Position numbers and translations under genes: made by a program
The notes under the pieces: model-generated
What the model was told of the DNA's origin: nothing
The model's database searches: none
What the model saw: the letters and a program-made list of their open reading frames with translations, nothing else
NCBI GenBank assembly: GCA_038213375.1
Contig: JBBQTB010000023.1
Span: forward strand, 21,951 to 85,950
Origin: JAAUTT01 sp038213375
GTDB lineage: Bacteria; Bacteroidota; Bacteroidia; Bacteroidales; JAAUTT01
Reading direction: 5' to 3'
Length of the DNA: 64,000 nucleotides
In this document: one piece after another, positions 8,075 through 17,031 of the stretch
How positions within the stretch are numbered: the stretch's first letter is position 1
How the letters are laid out: the number at the start of each line of letters is the position of its first letter

Positions 8075-8464
8075 ATGGAATATTATTTCACTACAATTTT
8101 GCAAGCAAGCTTCGACGAAGCCATTACAAAAACAATTGAAGCATTAAAAACAGAAGGCTTTGGCATTGTCTCTGAAATTGACATGCAGGCAAAGCTCAAA
8201 GAAAAGCTGGGAGTAGATTTCAAAAAATATAAGATACTGGGGGCTTGTAATCCTTCGTTTGCATATAAAGCCTTACAAATAGAAGAAAAGATTGGCACAA
8301 TGTTACCATGCAACATTATTGTCATCGACAAAGAAAACGGTACTACAGAAGTGTCGGCCGTTGATCCCATCGCCTCAATGATGGCCATTCAAAACCCAGC
8401 ATTGAAGCTGTTGGCGCAAGAAGCTACTGAAAAATTGAAAAGAGTAATTGCTCTACTTAAATAA
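8075..8464 (+). CDS. DUF302 family protein
   Basis: A 129-residue soluble protein of the DUF302 family: YYFTTILQASFDEA, GFGIVSEIDM, YKILGACNPSFAYKAL, MLPCNIIV. DUF302 proteins are frequent companions of DUF2892 and rhodanese genes; their biochemical activity is unknown. Conserved Cys in GACNP and LPCN may bind metal or a persulfide. It is the last recognisable gene of the sulfur/thiol cluster. Confidence 0.85.
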   Translation: MEYYFTTILQASFDEAITKTIEALKTEGFGIVSEIDMQAKLKEKLGVDFKKYKILGACNPSFAYKALQIEEKIGTMLPCNIIVIDKENGTTEVSAVDPIASMMAIQNPALKLLAQEATEKLKRVIALLK

Positions 8465-8739
8465 GTAAATTGAGACTTTTTTCAATTGTAGAAATATGCT
8501 AACTTGAACATTTAGACAATCAAATCAAGAAGCATGAAACAAACCGAAAATCCATCTTATTTTGATTTATTTCGGACTTTCTTTTGGAAAGGACATACCG
8601 CAGACAAGCCAAAGAAACTCATTTCAGATATTGAAAAAGCGCAAATGATAATACCAAACGGCAATCCCTTTGCCCAACCCGATGGCTTTGATGGGCTGGC
8701 AATCAAAAATGATAGTTGCCGAGTTGCTGACGAAAGGGC

Positions 8740-8829
8740 AGTTCCTCCGATAAGGGTATAACTGTTTATACAATTTAATTTAGATAATGAGTCAAATATC
8801 TTATTCGTATTTTCTGCTAAACCTTGCAT
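8740..8829 (-). pseudogene. AbiEii-like nucleotidyltransferase toxin, 5' remnant
   Basis: The minus frame starting at 8829 reads MQGLAENTNKIF then LSKLNCINSYTLIGGTALS, the start of AbiEii-type nucleotidyltransferase toxins up to the GG-T-A motif. The following sequence no longer matches the family in any frame (the expected R-x-S-x-D-L-D-F part is lost), so only about 30 codons remain. Its start overlaps the end of the DUF6922-like gene by 13 bp, as in intact pairs. The open frame continues to 8557 but that part looks like unrelated sequence. Confidence 0.6.
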
Positions 8830-9155
8830 ATTAACGATTTATAACGTTTATTCTTATAATCACGGATATACCTATCAGGATTCTGGATATTGAAAAAAAG
8901 GAAGGCATAAAGTCTATTTAAACCATGATACATTGGTTCCTGGGCAAGCATTTTTTCTTTCCATACATTTTGAACTTTTCTCTTAGGGAATAGTACGAAC
9001 AGGGTTAAAATATCATCTATATCTAGATATAACAATACGTTAGATATTAGGGCATCATCTGAAATGTGCACAACATATTGGTAAGACCAAAAAGCATTTT
9101 CCTCTTGAAGCTTATTTATTAATACCTTACGTATTTCATCCTTTTTCATCTCCAC
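8817..9155 (-). CDS. DUF6922-like protein (partner of AbiEii-type toxin)
   Basis: A 112-residue protein rich in aromatic residues: FWSYQYVVHISDDALISN, LFVLFPKRKVQNVWKEKM, HGLNRLYAFLFFNIQNP. This resembles the DUF6922 family that lies directly upstream of nucleotidyltransferase (AbiEii-type) genes in Bacteroidota and is thought to act as the antitoxin side. It is full length, while its toxin partner is reduced to the first 30 codons. An orphan antitoxin is the simplest reading. Confidence 0.6.
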   Translation of the reverse strand: MEMKKDEIRKVLINKLQEENAFWSYQYVVHISDDALISNVLLYLDIDDILTLFVLFPKRKVQNVWKEKMLAQEPMYHGLNRLYAFLFFNIQNPDRYIRDYKNKRYKSLICKV

Positions 9156-9219
9156 ACATTTTAAAATTTATATGGCTTTCAATGTTTAATTAATTGTTTA
9201 ATAAACTTTCCTAATTGGA

Positions 9220-9371
9220 ATACTCCGTACAATGTCGTTGACTTAAGGTTTTTACCTCCCAACCCTCCTTAAATAGGAGGGCTAACTTGAGCAGTGCCAG
9301 TCACAAGTTATTGCCCCTTTTTAAGGGGTTGGGGTTAGTTTTGATTAAGTCAACGACATTGATACTCCGTA
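9220..9371. mobile_element. MITE of 132 bp with 17-bp perfect TIRs and 10-bp TSD
   Basis: CAATGTCGTTGACTTAA (9230-9246) and its exact inverse complement TTAAGTCAACGACATTG (9345-9361) bound a 132-bp segment. Immediately outside, ATACTCCGTA occurs as a direct repeat (9220-9229 and 9362-9371), a clear target-site duplication. The inside has no ORF but two G/C-rich inverted stretches (CCCTCC/GGAGGG and CCCC/GGGG). This is a non-autonomous element mobilised by a transposase not encoded in this window; a 10-bp duplication is compatible with IS4-like relatives. Confidence 0.85.
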
Positions 9372-9428
9372 GGTTAAACAAATATAAAATATCATTTTCT
9401 GTATTCAAAACGTACGCGTTTTGCTAGA

Positions 9429-9701
9429 TTAATTTGATTTACTATTCTTATTTTTTTGTCCTTCCATAAATCTTTCATAATAGGATTTGGGTTCCTTTTT
9501 TGGTTCATTGTTCAAATTGGAATCTAAAATGTCCATTTCATTGGTTTCATTAACTTTATTGTCAAAAGCTCCAATATTAATAAATTCCAACACCAAAATC
9601 GCTTTTTCATATTCAGTAATAAGATTAGGTTCAACTCCTATAATAGATTGTAATTCAGCCAATTTATTTTTAAGTAATTCTATTGGGGTGTAAACTTCCA
9701 T
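9429..9701 (-). CDS. Small hypothetical protein
   Basis: A 90-residue frame with an N-terminal predicted helix (PIELLKNKLAELQSIIG) and an Asn/Lys/Glu-rich tail ending QKNKNSKSN. No family was recognised. It follows on the minus strand two tiny overlapping frames at 9862-9723. It could be a small regulatory protein, or a remnant in a decayed region. Confidence 0.45.
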   Translation of the reverse strand: MEVYTPIELLKNKLAELQSIIGVEPNLITEYEKAILVLEFINIGAFDNKVNETNEMDILDSNLNNEPKKEPKSYYERFMEGQKNKNSKSN

Positions 9702-10652
9702 GCTTTTTGTGAGATTGTTAGGTTAATTCTTGTTTTCATTATTATAGTAAGCACACAATTCGGATCGAAATTTTCTAAAACTATCGAGGTCTTTTATTTT
9801 AAAATTCATTTTTTGATCACAAATTTTAGCACGCACATTAAATCGAAAAGTTCTTTATTCATGATTTCTGTGTTTAAAATATTATAGTTTTAAGTATTTC
9901 GATTACTTCATTTACAAGAGATACAGGGTAAGACTATTACCCCATTTCTGAACTGTAGCTTTCATAATACACGTTTATACTTTGTAGATATAAATGTAAA
10001 AATTTTATTCTATTTACAAAACTATTTTGATTTTTTCTTTTTGTAGTAACATAATCATTTACTTGTTGTTTAGACCAATAAACATATCAATATAAAGTAG
10101 CTGTTATCAACATTAAGCGTTTTTGCAATTACATCAATAGGTTTTAGTTTTTCTCTTGGTAACTTATTATTTTCTTCACATAGATATAAAATAGCAAATC
10201 ATTTGAGTAGGGCAACTCTAATCTCAATTGTACAACAAGGTTTTACTAAGGCTGAAAGGACGTAATATTGTTCCCTTTTTTGTGCTTCGTAAAACGACTA
10301 TTCTATCCGCATGCCCTTTACTAATGCTTTAGTGCTTTCAGCCTTAAACGATATTCAACCCCCATTATTTATAATCAATTTATAATATCATTTTTTCTAT
10401 ACATATCTGTTGAATTTTAATACAATCCATTTGTCACTTTTCATTATAAGTCAAATCAATTGTTTAATTATAATATTTGAAGGGTTAAAATTTAAAATAA
10501 TACTTTATTGTAAATAAATATATAAAAAATAGGGGGTATAAATTTATAAAACGTATTTATAATTAGTTTATATTACTAATTAAAGGGGGGTGTAAAATTA
10601 ATTAGTATTTTTATAAATAATAATCAACAGATTTCACCTAAATTTATTTACC
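9702..10652. other. Gene-poor AT-rich region with relic coding sequence, ending in the narK promoter
   Basis: No gene of normal length. On the minus strand two tiny frames are coupled by an ATGA overlap: 9862-9806 (18 residues, MNKELFDLMCVLKFVIKK) and 9809-9723 (28 residues, MNFKIKDLDSFRKF...). At about 10200-10075 a minus frame without a start reads AILYLCEENNKLPREKLKP and on to a stop, which looks like the decayed tail of a helix-turn-helix-type protein. A 12-bp inverted repeat TAAGGCTGAAAG/CTTTCAGCCTTA (10247-10258 and 10335-10346) surrounds 76 bp. I see no RNA gene. Confidence 0.5.
10531..10607 (+). promoter_or_regulatory. narK upstream regulatory region (twin G tracts and palindrome)
   Basis: AGGGGGTATA at 10531-10540 and a G6 tract at 10585-10590 lie 53 bp apart (start to start). 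A perfect 10-bp inverted repeat TACTAATTAA/TTAATTAGTA (10574-10583 and 10598-10607) frames the second tract, about 45-80 bp before the narK start. The same pair of tracts, on the complementary strand and at the same 53-bp spacing, precedes nirB. Likely regulator-binding sites for nitrate assimilation; the regulator is unknown. Confidence 0.5.
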
Positions 10653-11993
10653 ATGAGTAAAGTTATAGTTACGGAAAAATTGGAGAGGATAAGGCTATTT
10701 AGTTTTGAAGCACCAAATATGAGAACTTTCCATATCACCTGGATGTCGTTTATGGTATGTTTCTTTGCGTGGTTTGCTATTGCCCCCCTTATGGCAATTG
10801 TCAGGGAAGAGTTTCATCTTACCAAGTCACAGATAGGCAACATTATCATTGCTTCGGTTTCTATAACAATTGTTGCACGGCTCTTGGTGGGCTGGCTTTG
10901 CGATAAAATTGGTCCCAGGTTAACTTACACAGGGTTGCTCATATTAGGGTCTATTCCGGTAATATGCATAGGTTTTGCACATAGTTATATGGAATTTCTA
11001 ATTTTTCGTCTTTCCATTGGCATGATCGGTGCATCGTTTGTGATCACCCAATACCACACCTCTGCTATGTTTGAAGGTAAAGTAGTCGGTTCGGCAAATG
11101 CAATTGCAGGCGGATGGGGTAATTTAGGTGGAGGTCTTGCCCAAATCATCATGCCTTTGCTTTTTGCCGCCTTTATTGCTTTTGGAATTTCATCGCATAT
11201 GGCATGGCGTTATAGCATGATCATTCCAGGAACAGCCATGTTGGTAATGGCATTTATGTATTATAGATATACACAAGACACACCGGAAGGAAATATTCTT
11301 GAGCTTAATAATAAATTAACTAAAACAAATATAAAAAAAAAGGTGGATGTCAAGGGCGTACTAAAGGATCGGAGGGTATGGATACTGTTCCTTATATACG
11401 GATGCTCCTTTGGCATGGAGATTACCATTGATAATATAGCTGCTCTTTATTTCATTGACAAATTCGGGGTTAGTCTTGCAACAGCAGGTATTCTTGCAGG
11501 TACATTTGGTTCCATGAATTTATTTGCACGGGCGCTGGGAGGCATATTTAGCGATATGAGCAATCGGAAATTTGGATTTAAAGGGCGTGCAGTTATCTTA
11601 GGCTTTTTCCTTTTCATGGAAGGCATTGGCGTAATTATTTTCTCTCAGGTTGATTTATTGGTTTGGTCGGTTGTAACCATGTTATTATTTGCTTTATTTG
11701 TTAAAATGAGCAATGGCGCATGTTACTCAATAGTACCTTTTATCAATAAAAAATCGCTGGGCATGGTTGCAGGAATAGTTGGGGCTGGTGGAAATGTGGG
11801 AGCCATACTTATGGGATTTGCATTTAAAATGGATGGTTACACCTACCAGTCCGGTTTGTTACTAATTGGGATTTTTATTATGGTTATCGCACTTACAGCC
11901 TTCTTTATTGAGCCATTGTTCAGTATTAAGCAAGTTTCCGATCTTGTTCCTGCTTTTATTAAAATACCAAAAAGCAACGGAGGAATTTCATAA
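10653..11993 (+). CDS. narK: Nitrate/nitrite transporter NarK family (MFS)
   Basis: A 446-residue major facilitator with about 12 hydrophobic helices. Both nitrate signature regions are present: NAIAGGWGNLGGG in helix 5 and GIVGAGGNVGAI in helix 11. The MFS motif GWLCDKIGPR follows helix 2. It brings nitrate across the inner membrane, or exports nitrite. It begins the nitrate operon, 47 bp upstream of the reductase gene, which makes uptake for assimilation the likely job. Confidence 0.93.
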   Translation: MSKVIVTEKLERIRLFSFEAPNMRTFHITWMSFMVCFFAWFAIAPLMAIVREEFHLTKSQIGNIIIASVSITIVARLLVGWLCDKIGPRLTYTGLLILGSIPVICIGFAHSYMEFLIFRLSIGMIGASFVITQYHTSAMFEGKVVGSANAIAGGWGNLGGGLAQIIMPLLFAAFIAFGISSHMAWRYSMIIPGTAMLVMAFMYYRYTQDTPEGNILELNNKLTKTNIKKKVDVKGVLKDRRVWILFLIYGCSFGMEITIDNIAALYFIDKFGVSLATAGILAGTFGSMNLFARALGGIFSDMSNRKFGFKGRAVILGFFLFMEGIGVIIFSQVDLLVWSVVTMLLFALFVKMSNGACYSIVPFINKKSLGMVAGIVGAGGNVGAILMGFAFKMDGYTYQSGLLLIGIFIMVIALTAFFIEPLFSIKQVSDLVPAFIKIPKSNGGIS

Positions 11994-12040
11994 TCTTCTC
12001 AAAACTAAGACTATGTCAATGTTAAAAATCCGTTATTATT

Positions 12041-15000
12041 ATGCTTGTTACCGATATAAAAAAATATAAAAGTACTTGTTCCTATTGTGGTGTTGGATGT
12101 GGTATCCTGTTAAGCAAAGATAGCAGAGGAAGCCTGGTTGTGGAAGGCGATCCTGAACACCCCACCAACAAGGGGATGCTTTGCTCAAAAGGTAAAAACT
12201 TAAACCATGTTGTTGAAAATACCGACGACCGGTTGTTGTATCCTGAAATGCGTTGGGATAAAAATAGCGTTCGAACGCGGGTTTCCTGGGATGCTGCCCT
12301 AAACAGGGTTGCAGCTGTTTTTAAATCCTTAACAACCAAATATGGCCCCGATTCCGTGGGCTTTTATGTTTCCGGTCAGTTGCTTACCGAGGAATATTAT
12401 GTGATAAATAAATTAGCCAAAGGTTTTATTGGAACTAATAACATCGATACCAATTCCAGGTTGTGTATGAGTTCTGCTGTGGCGGGGTATAAACTTTCAC
12501 TTGGCGAAGATGCAGTTCCCGTTACATATGACGATATTGAACTTGCGGATTGTTTTCTCATCAGCGGGGCCAATCCTGCATGGTGTCATCCTATCCTGTT
12601 CCGTCGATTGGAGAATCATAAAAATAAAAATCCCGACATCAAAATCATTCTTTCCGATCCGCGAAGAACCCAGTCAACTGCCATTGCCGATTTGCATTTA
12701 CAGATATTACCAGGAACCGACATATTCCTTCATCACGCCATTTCCCGATGGATTATAGAACATGAATTTGTAGATCAATCGTTTGTGGATGCGCATACCA
12801 ATGGGTTTAACGAGCTTAAGACAAAGGTCATGGAACATTCTATCAACGAATTTGCAGACATTTGTAAAATTGAAAAGGAAAAAATTGAACTGGCTGCACG
12901 TTGGATAGGAGAATCAAAAGGATTTATTTCGATGTGGGCCATGGGACTGAACCAAAGTGTTATTGGAGTAGATAAAAATCTGTCACTCATTAACCTGTCG
13001 CTCATTACCGGAAAGATAGGCAAGCCGGGGAACGGACCATTGTCGTTAACAGGTCAGCCAAATGCCATGGGCGGTCGGGAGGTCGGTGGTTTAAGTAATC
13101 TGCTGCCAGCTCATCGCAATATGGACAATCCTCAGCACAGGGAAGAAGTGGCCAATTTTTGGGGCGTACCATCCATTCCTGCTAAACCCGGACTTACAGC
13201 TACCCAAATGTTCGAAGCCTTGGCAAACGATCAATTGAAAGCAATATGGATTATCTGCACAAATCCTTTGGTGAGTATGCCAAATGTAAGATTGGCAGAG
13301 GAGGCACTCCGCAAAGCCCGATTTGTAATAGTACAAGATATATCCTGCAATTCAATAACAAGAGACTATGCCGATGTGGTATTACCTGCGGCAGGCTGGG
13401 CAGAAAAAGAAGGGACGATGACCAATTCGGACCGACGTATCAGCTATCTTTCGAAAGTAGTTGATGCTCCGGGAGAAGCACGACCTGATTCAGAGATTAT
13501 TACCGACTTTGCAAAAAGGATGGGTTATAAAGGCTTTGATTATAAATCGGGTAGTGAGATATTTACAGAGCATGCCAACCTTACAGAAGACACAAAAATT
13601 GATATAAGTGGCTTGTCGTACGATAAGCTAAAGGAATATGGAACTGCACAATGGCCTTTTCCAAAGTACGCCAAAGAAGGTACCGCACGACTTTTTACCG
13701 ATCATCAATTTTATACACCGGATCACCGGGCCAAAATTCATGCACCCGATCCCGAAAACTTATCCCAACCAGTCTCCAAAGAGTATCCTTTAATACTTAC
13801 CACCGGTCGTATTCGCGATCAATGGCATACCATGACCCGAACGGGAAAGGTAAGCAGGCTTAATCAGCACATTGCCGAGGCTTTTGTGGAGATCCATCCT
13901 GCCGATGCCGCAAGTAACCAAATCGAAGAAGGTTGTCTTGTTGAAATTGAAACCCAACATGGGAATGCCCGTCTAAAAGCTAAAATTACTGACGAAATTA
14001 AGGAAGGGGTAATCTTCCTGCCCATGCACTGGGGAAAGTTGCTGGGCTCCGATCTGGTGCGATCTAATAACCTAACCTCTTCGCTGGTAGATGCACGATC
14101 CAAAGAACCCGATTTCAAATTTACTGCTGCTAAAATCGCACTTTTCAAAAAGCCCAAAGAAAAAATTGTGGTAATTGGCGCCGGAACAGCTGCCTTTAAA
14201 TTGGTAACCAGTTTGCGGAAACTGAGGATAGATGATGAAATTCATGTATTTTCGGCAGAAAAACATCCGTTTTATAACCGTGTTCTATTACCCGATTATA
14301 TTACCGGATCGAAATCGTGGGATGATTTACAGAAGGCAAACAACAAGGAGCTAACCGAATTGAACTTAATAATTCACATTTCTACCAGTATAAAAAAAAT
14401 TATAAGAGATCGGAAAGTGGTAATTGATTCGAATGATATGGAACATTCGTATGATAAACTGATTCTTGCAACTGGCAGCAGACCCGCCGTACCTTCTAAT
14501 TTCGACATGACGATGGAAGGTTTGTTTTCTGTACGCAGCCGCAATGATGCCGAACGGATTATGAAACATGTTCAACCGAATGATAAGGTATTATTAGTCG
14601 GAGCCGGGTTGTTAAGCCTCGAAATGGCGGCCGCCCTGTTGGAAAAAAATGTAAAGGTAGATATTGTAAACCGGGTAAGTCGCATCATGAGCCGGCAACT
14701 TGATAAAATATCAGCTGCGATGCTTCGCGAAATCGTTGAGGAACATGGTACAAATCTATTTCTGAACGATGAAATTGAAAATATTTTTAAGAAAGAGGGA
14801 AACCTCCTGAATGTGGTTCTTAAAAGTGGCCACCGCATTAGCTGCAAAGCGGTTATTTTTGCCATTGGAACTATACCGAATACAGAACTAGCCAAAGAAT
14901 GCGGGTTAAAGGTTCAACGTGGGGTAGTTGTAAACAATCATCTCGAAACCAGTGACACTTCTGTTTTTGCCATGGGAGAAATTGCTGAACATAACGATAC

Positions 15001-15553
15001 ATTATATGGAATTACCACGGTTGCGGAAGAACAAGCCGATGCTGCAGCCAGGTTTATTGCAGGCGATATTACCGGTGTTTTTACCGGATCGGTTTCGATG
15101 AATATTCTCAAGTACCCTGGTCTTGAGCTCTGTTCGATTGGCATACCGGAATCACCCGTCGATGATGAATCCTACGAAGAGATCATATTCTATGATAAGG
15201 CAGCGCGATACTATAAAAAATGTATTATACATAATAACATCATGGTAGGAGCCATTCTGTTTGGCGACAAACTCGAATTTACGGAATTTAAGGATTTGAT
15301 AAAACAGAAGACAGAACTATCCGAAAAGCGGATGACTTTGCTTCGTAATGGTAAACAAGTAAAACCAGTCCTGGGGCGAACCATTTGTTCGTGCAATTCC
15401 GTTGGAGAAGGAAACCTGATTGAGGAAATACATAACAACAACATTGATTTCGATAAGCTTTGCATCGCAACAGGAGCAGGCACCGCATGTGGGAGTTGTA
15501 AGCCCGAAATAAAAACAATTTTGCAACAAAACCTTATCCCTGTAACCATATGA
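12041..15553 (+). CDS. nasA: Assimilatory nitrate reductase fused to NasB-like FAD domain and BFD [2Fe-2S] domain
   Basis: A 1170-residue fusion. Residues 1-705 or so are the Mo-bis-MGD catalytic subunit: N-terminal [4Fe-4S] motif CSYCGVGC with the fourth Cys in MLCSKGKN, and the probable Mo-ligand Cys in SRLCMSSAVAGY. From about 707 (IVVIGAGTAAFKL) comes an FAD/NAD(P)H-type oxidoreductase like NasB or the NirB front half. The last 60 residues form a BFD-like domain with CSCNS and GTACGSCKPE. It reduces cytoplasmic nitrate to nitrite, with the electron-input module built in. The start was chosen at the ATG 7 codons before the cluster motif. It overlaps the next gene by 4 bp. Confidence 0.92.
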   Translation: MLVTDIKKYKSTCSYCGVGCGILLSKDSRGSLVVEGDPEHPTNKGMLCSKGKNLNHVVENTDDRLLYPEMRWDKNSVRTRVSWDAALNRVAAVFKSLTTKYGPDSVGFYVSGQLLTEEYYVINKLAKGFIGTNNIDTNSRLCMSSAVAGYKLSLGEDAVPVTYDDIELADCFLISGANPAWCHPILFRRLENHKNKNPDIKIILSDPRRTQSTAIADLHLQILPGTDIFLHHAISRWIIEHEFVDQSFVDAHTNGFNELKTKVMEHSINEFADICKIEKEKIELAARWIGESKGFISMWAMGLNQSVIGVDKNLSLINLSLITGKIGKPGNGPLSLTGQPNAMGGREVGGLSNLLPAHRNMDNPQHREEVANFWGVPSIPAKPGLTATQMFEALANDQLKAIWIICTNPLVSMPNVRLAEEALRKARFVIVQDISCNSITRDYADVVLPAAGWAEKEGTMTNSDRRISYLSKVVDAPGEARPDSEIITDFAKRMGYKGFDYKSGSEIFTEHANLTEDTKIDISGLSYDKLKEYGTAQWPFPKYAKEGTARLFTDHQFYTPDHRAKIHAPDPENLSQPVSKEYPLILTTGRIRDQWHTMTRTGKVSRLNQHIAEAFVEIHPADAASNQIEEGCLVEIETQHGNARLKAKITDEIKEGVIFLPMHWGKLLGSDLVRSNNLTSSLVDARSKEPDFKFTAAKIALFKKPKEKIVVIGAGTAAFKLVTSLRKLRIDDEIHVFSAEKHPFYNRVLLPDYITGSKSWDDLQKANNKELTELNLIIHISTSIKKIIRDRKVVIDSNDMEHSYDKLILATGSRPAVPSNFDMTMEGLFSVRSRNDAERIMKHVQPNDKVLLVGAGLLSLEMAAALLEKNVKVDIVNRVSRIMSRQLDKISAAMLREIVEEHGTNLFLNDEIENIFKKEGNLLNVVLKSGHRISCKAVIFAIGTIPNTELAKECGLKVQRGVVVNNHLETSDTSVFAMGEIAEHNDTLYGITTVAEEQADAAARFIAGDITGVFTGSVSMNILKYPGLELCSIGIPESPVDDESYEEIIFYDKAARYYKKCIIHNNIMVGAILFGDKLEFTEFKDLIKQKTELSEKRMTLLRNGKQVKPVLGRTICSCNSVGEGNLIEEIHNNNIDFDKLCIATGAGTACGSCKPEIKTILQQNLIPVTI

Positions 15554-17031
15554 TATTCAAAAAAAAACAAATGGTCCGGGTTTTGGCAAAAGGGGGTATT
15601 CTTACGCCATCATATCTAATGAACGTGCTTGATATCGTTAAATCAACAGGAACAAGGCATGTACATTTTGGATCGCGTCAGGACATTCTTTTCCTGGTAG
15701 CTCAAAAACAAATGCCCGAAGTAAGCGCCGCATTTGATGTTTTAAACGTGAGTTACATCATTCATGGACGAAAGGAATCGCAGGATCAAAACATTGTTTC
15801 GTCATATGTTTCGTCGGATATAACCTCATCTACTCCATGGTTATCGTCGGGTAATTATCTTAATGTGCTGGAACATTTTAATTATCAGCCAAAAATAAGA
15901 GTAAATATTGCCGATCCCAAACAAAGCCTGGTGCCATTTTTTTATGGTCATCTGAATTATATAGCATCGACCATTAAGGATTATTGGTATTTGTATGTCC
16001 GAAAAAATGAAAAAGCTATTCCCGAACGATGGCCTATGCTTGTATTAAGCGTTGACATTGGGAGGGTATCGAAGAGAATAGAAGAAGAATGGAGCACATT
16101 GAATCGTGGTAGCCTGCCTGATTTATTCGATCTGGTGCAGGGAACTCTGGAATATAATTGGCGTAAACCTGAAATGGAATTGCAGTTTGAGTTGATAACT
16201 CCTCTCGAATACGAAGGATTTGGCAAAATGTACAATTCGCAAAACTACTGGGCTGGATTTTACTGGAGGAACAATGAATATGATGTAGATTTTTTGGAAG
16301 AAATATGCAGGCTTTGTCTTCGTACCAACATTTCAAAAATTTGCCTTACTCCCTGGAAATCATTTTTGGTAAAAGAAATCGGGGAAAACGATTTAATGCA
16401 ATGGCATCGCTTGTTAGGCAGATTTGGTATTAATATGCGACATTCTTCAGTTGAGCTCAATTGGCATCTTCCTGTATGTGATAGGGCTGCATTGCGTTTA
16501 AAAAGGCAAATCGTAAAAAAATTTAATATACTTGATGTTTGCGTTCATGGACTTACCTTTAGCATAAAAACAAAACCTGAACCATTGTTTAGTACCATTG
16601 TTATTGAAAAGGTTCCGGGAATTAAGTTTCTCAAAAAATTTGATCCGTTTGTTACATTTAGGGTCTTACAAGCCCAAAATTTTAACATCAATACCTGTAA
16701 ATATGAAGAATATATGCCACCGATGCCATCTTATAGGTTGCCCGAAGTCCTTCAACAACTTACTTTAAAATTCTATGCACAGTTATTGAAAACAAACGAA
16801 AAACAAATCAATGTGCCTAAAATTGACAAAGTTGACAAACAAATCGTATACCAATGTCAAAATTGTTTTAGTATTTATGATGAGAAAAAGGGGGATCCGT
16901 CGCTAGGGATTGCAGAAAATACCTTATTTGTTACCCTTCCGGAATCCTATTGTTGTCGTTTATGCGAGAGTCCTAAAACAGTTTTTAAAACTATTTTTAT
17001 GAGTCATTTGATTAAAAATGCCAACGCATGA
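15550..17031 (+). CDS. Nitrite/sulfite reductase half-domain protein with C-terminal rubredoxin
   Basis: A 493-residue protein between nasA and moaA, overlapping both by 4 bp. The N-terminus (AKGGILTPSYLMNVLDIV ... HFGSRQDILFLV) resembles the ferredoxin-like half-domain of nitrite/sulfite reductases. The C-terminal 60 residues are a rubredoxin: CQNC, IYDEKKGDPSLGI, and CRLCESPKTVF. I do not find the C-x5-C...C-x3-C siroheme/[4Fe-4S] motif, so it is probably not a nitrite reductase. An electron-transfer partner of the nitrate reductase is the best guess. Similar rubredoxin-tailed proteins occur in Bacteroidota nitrate clusters. Confidence 0.7.
   Translation: MIFKKKQMVRVLAKGGILTPSYLMNVLDIVKSTGTRHVHFGSRQDILFLVAQKQMPEVSAAFDVLNVSYIIHGRKESQDQNIVSSYVSSDITSSTPWLSSGNYLNVLEHFNYQPKIRVNIADPKQSLVPFFYGHLNYIASTIKDYWYLYVRKNEKAIPERWPMLVLSVDIGRVSKRIEEEWSTLNRGSLPDLFDLVQGTLEYNWRKPEMELQFELITPLEYEGFGKMYNSQNYWAGFYWRNNEYDVDFLEEICRLCLRTNISKICLTPWKSFLVKEIGENDLMQWHRLLGRFGINMRHSSVELNWHLPVCDRAALRLKRQIVKKFNILDVCVHGLTFSIKTKPEPLFSTIVIEKVPGIKFLKKFDPFVTFRVLQAQNFNINTCKYEEYMPPMPSYRLPEVLQQLTLKFYAQLLKTNEKQINVPKIDKVDKQIVYQCQNCFSIYDEKKGDPSLGIAENTLFVTLPESYCCRLCESPKTVFKTIFMSHLIKNANA

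Noticed and set aside
8534..8761. A 75-codon plus-strand frame (MKQTENPSYFDLFRTF...) after the DUF302 gene
   Set aside because: Its last part is the reverse strand of the AbiEii-like toxin remnant, and no family was recognised; left out as a gene.
15550..17031. Assigning the rubredoxin-tailed protein as a ferredoxin-nitrite reductase
   Set aside because: The siroheme/[4Fe-4S] Cys motif is absent and a complete NirB/NirD is encoded nearby.
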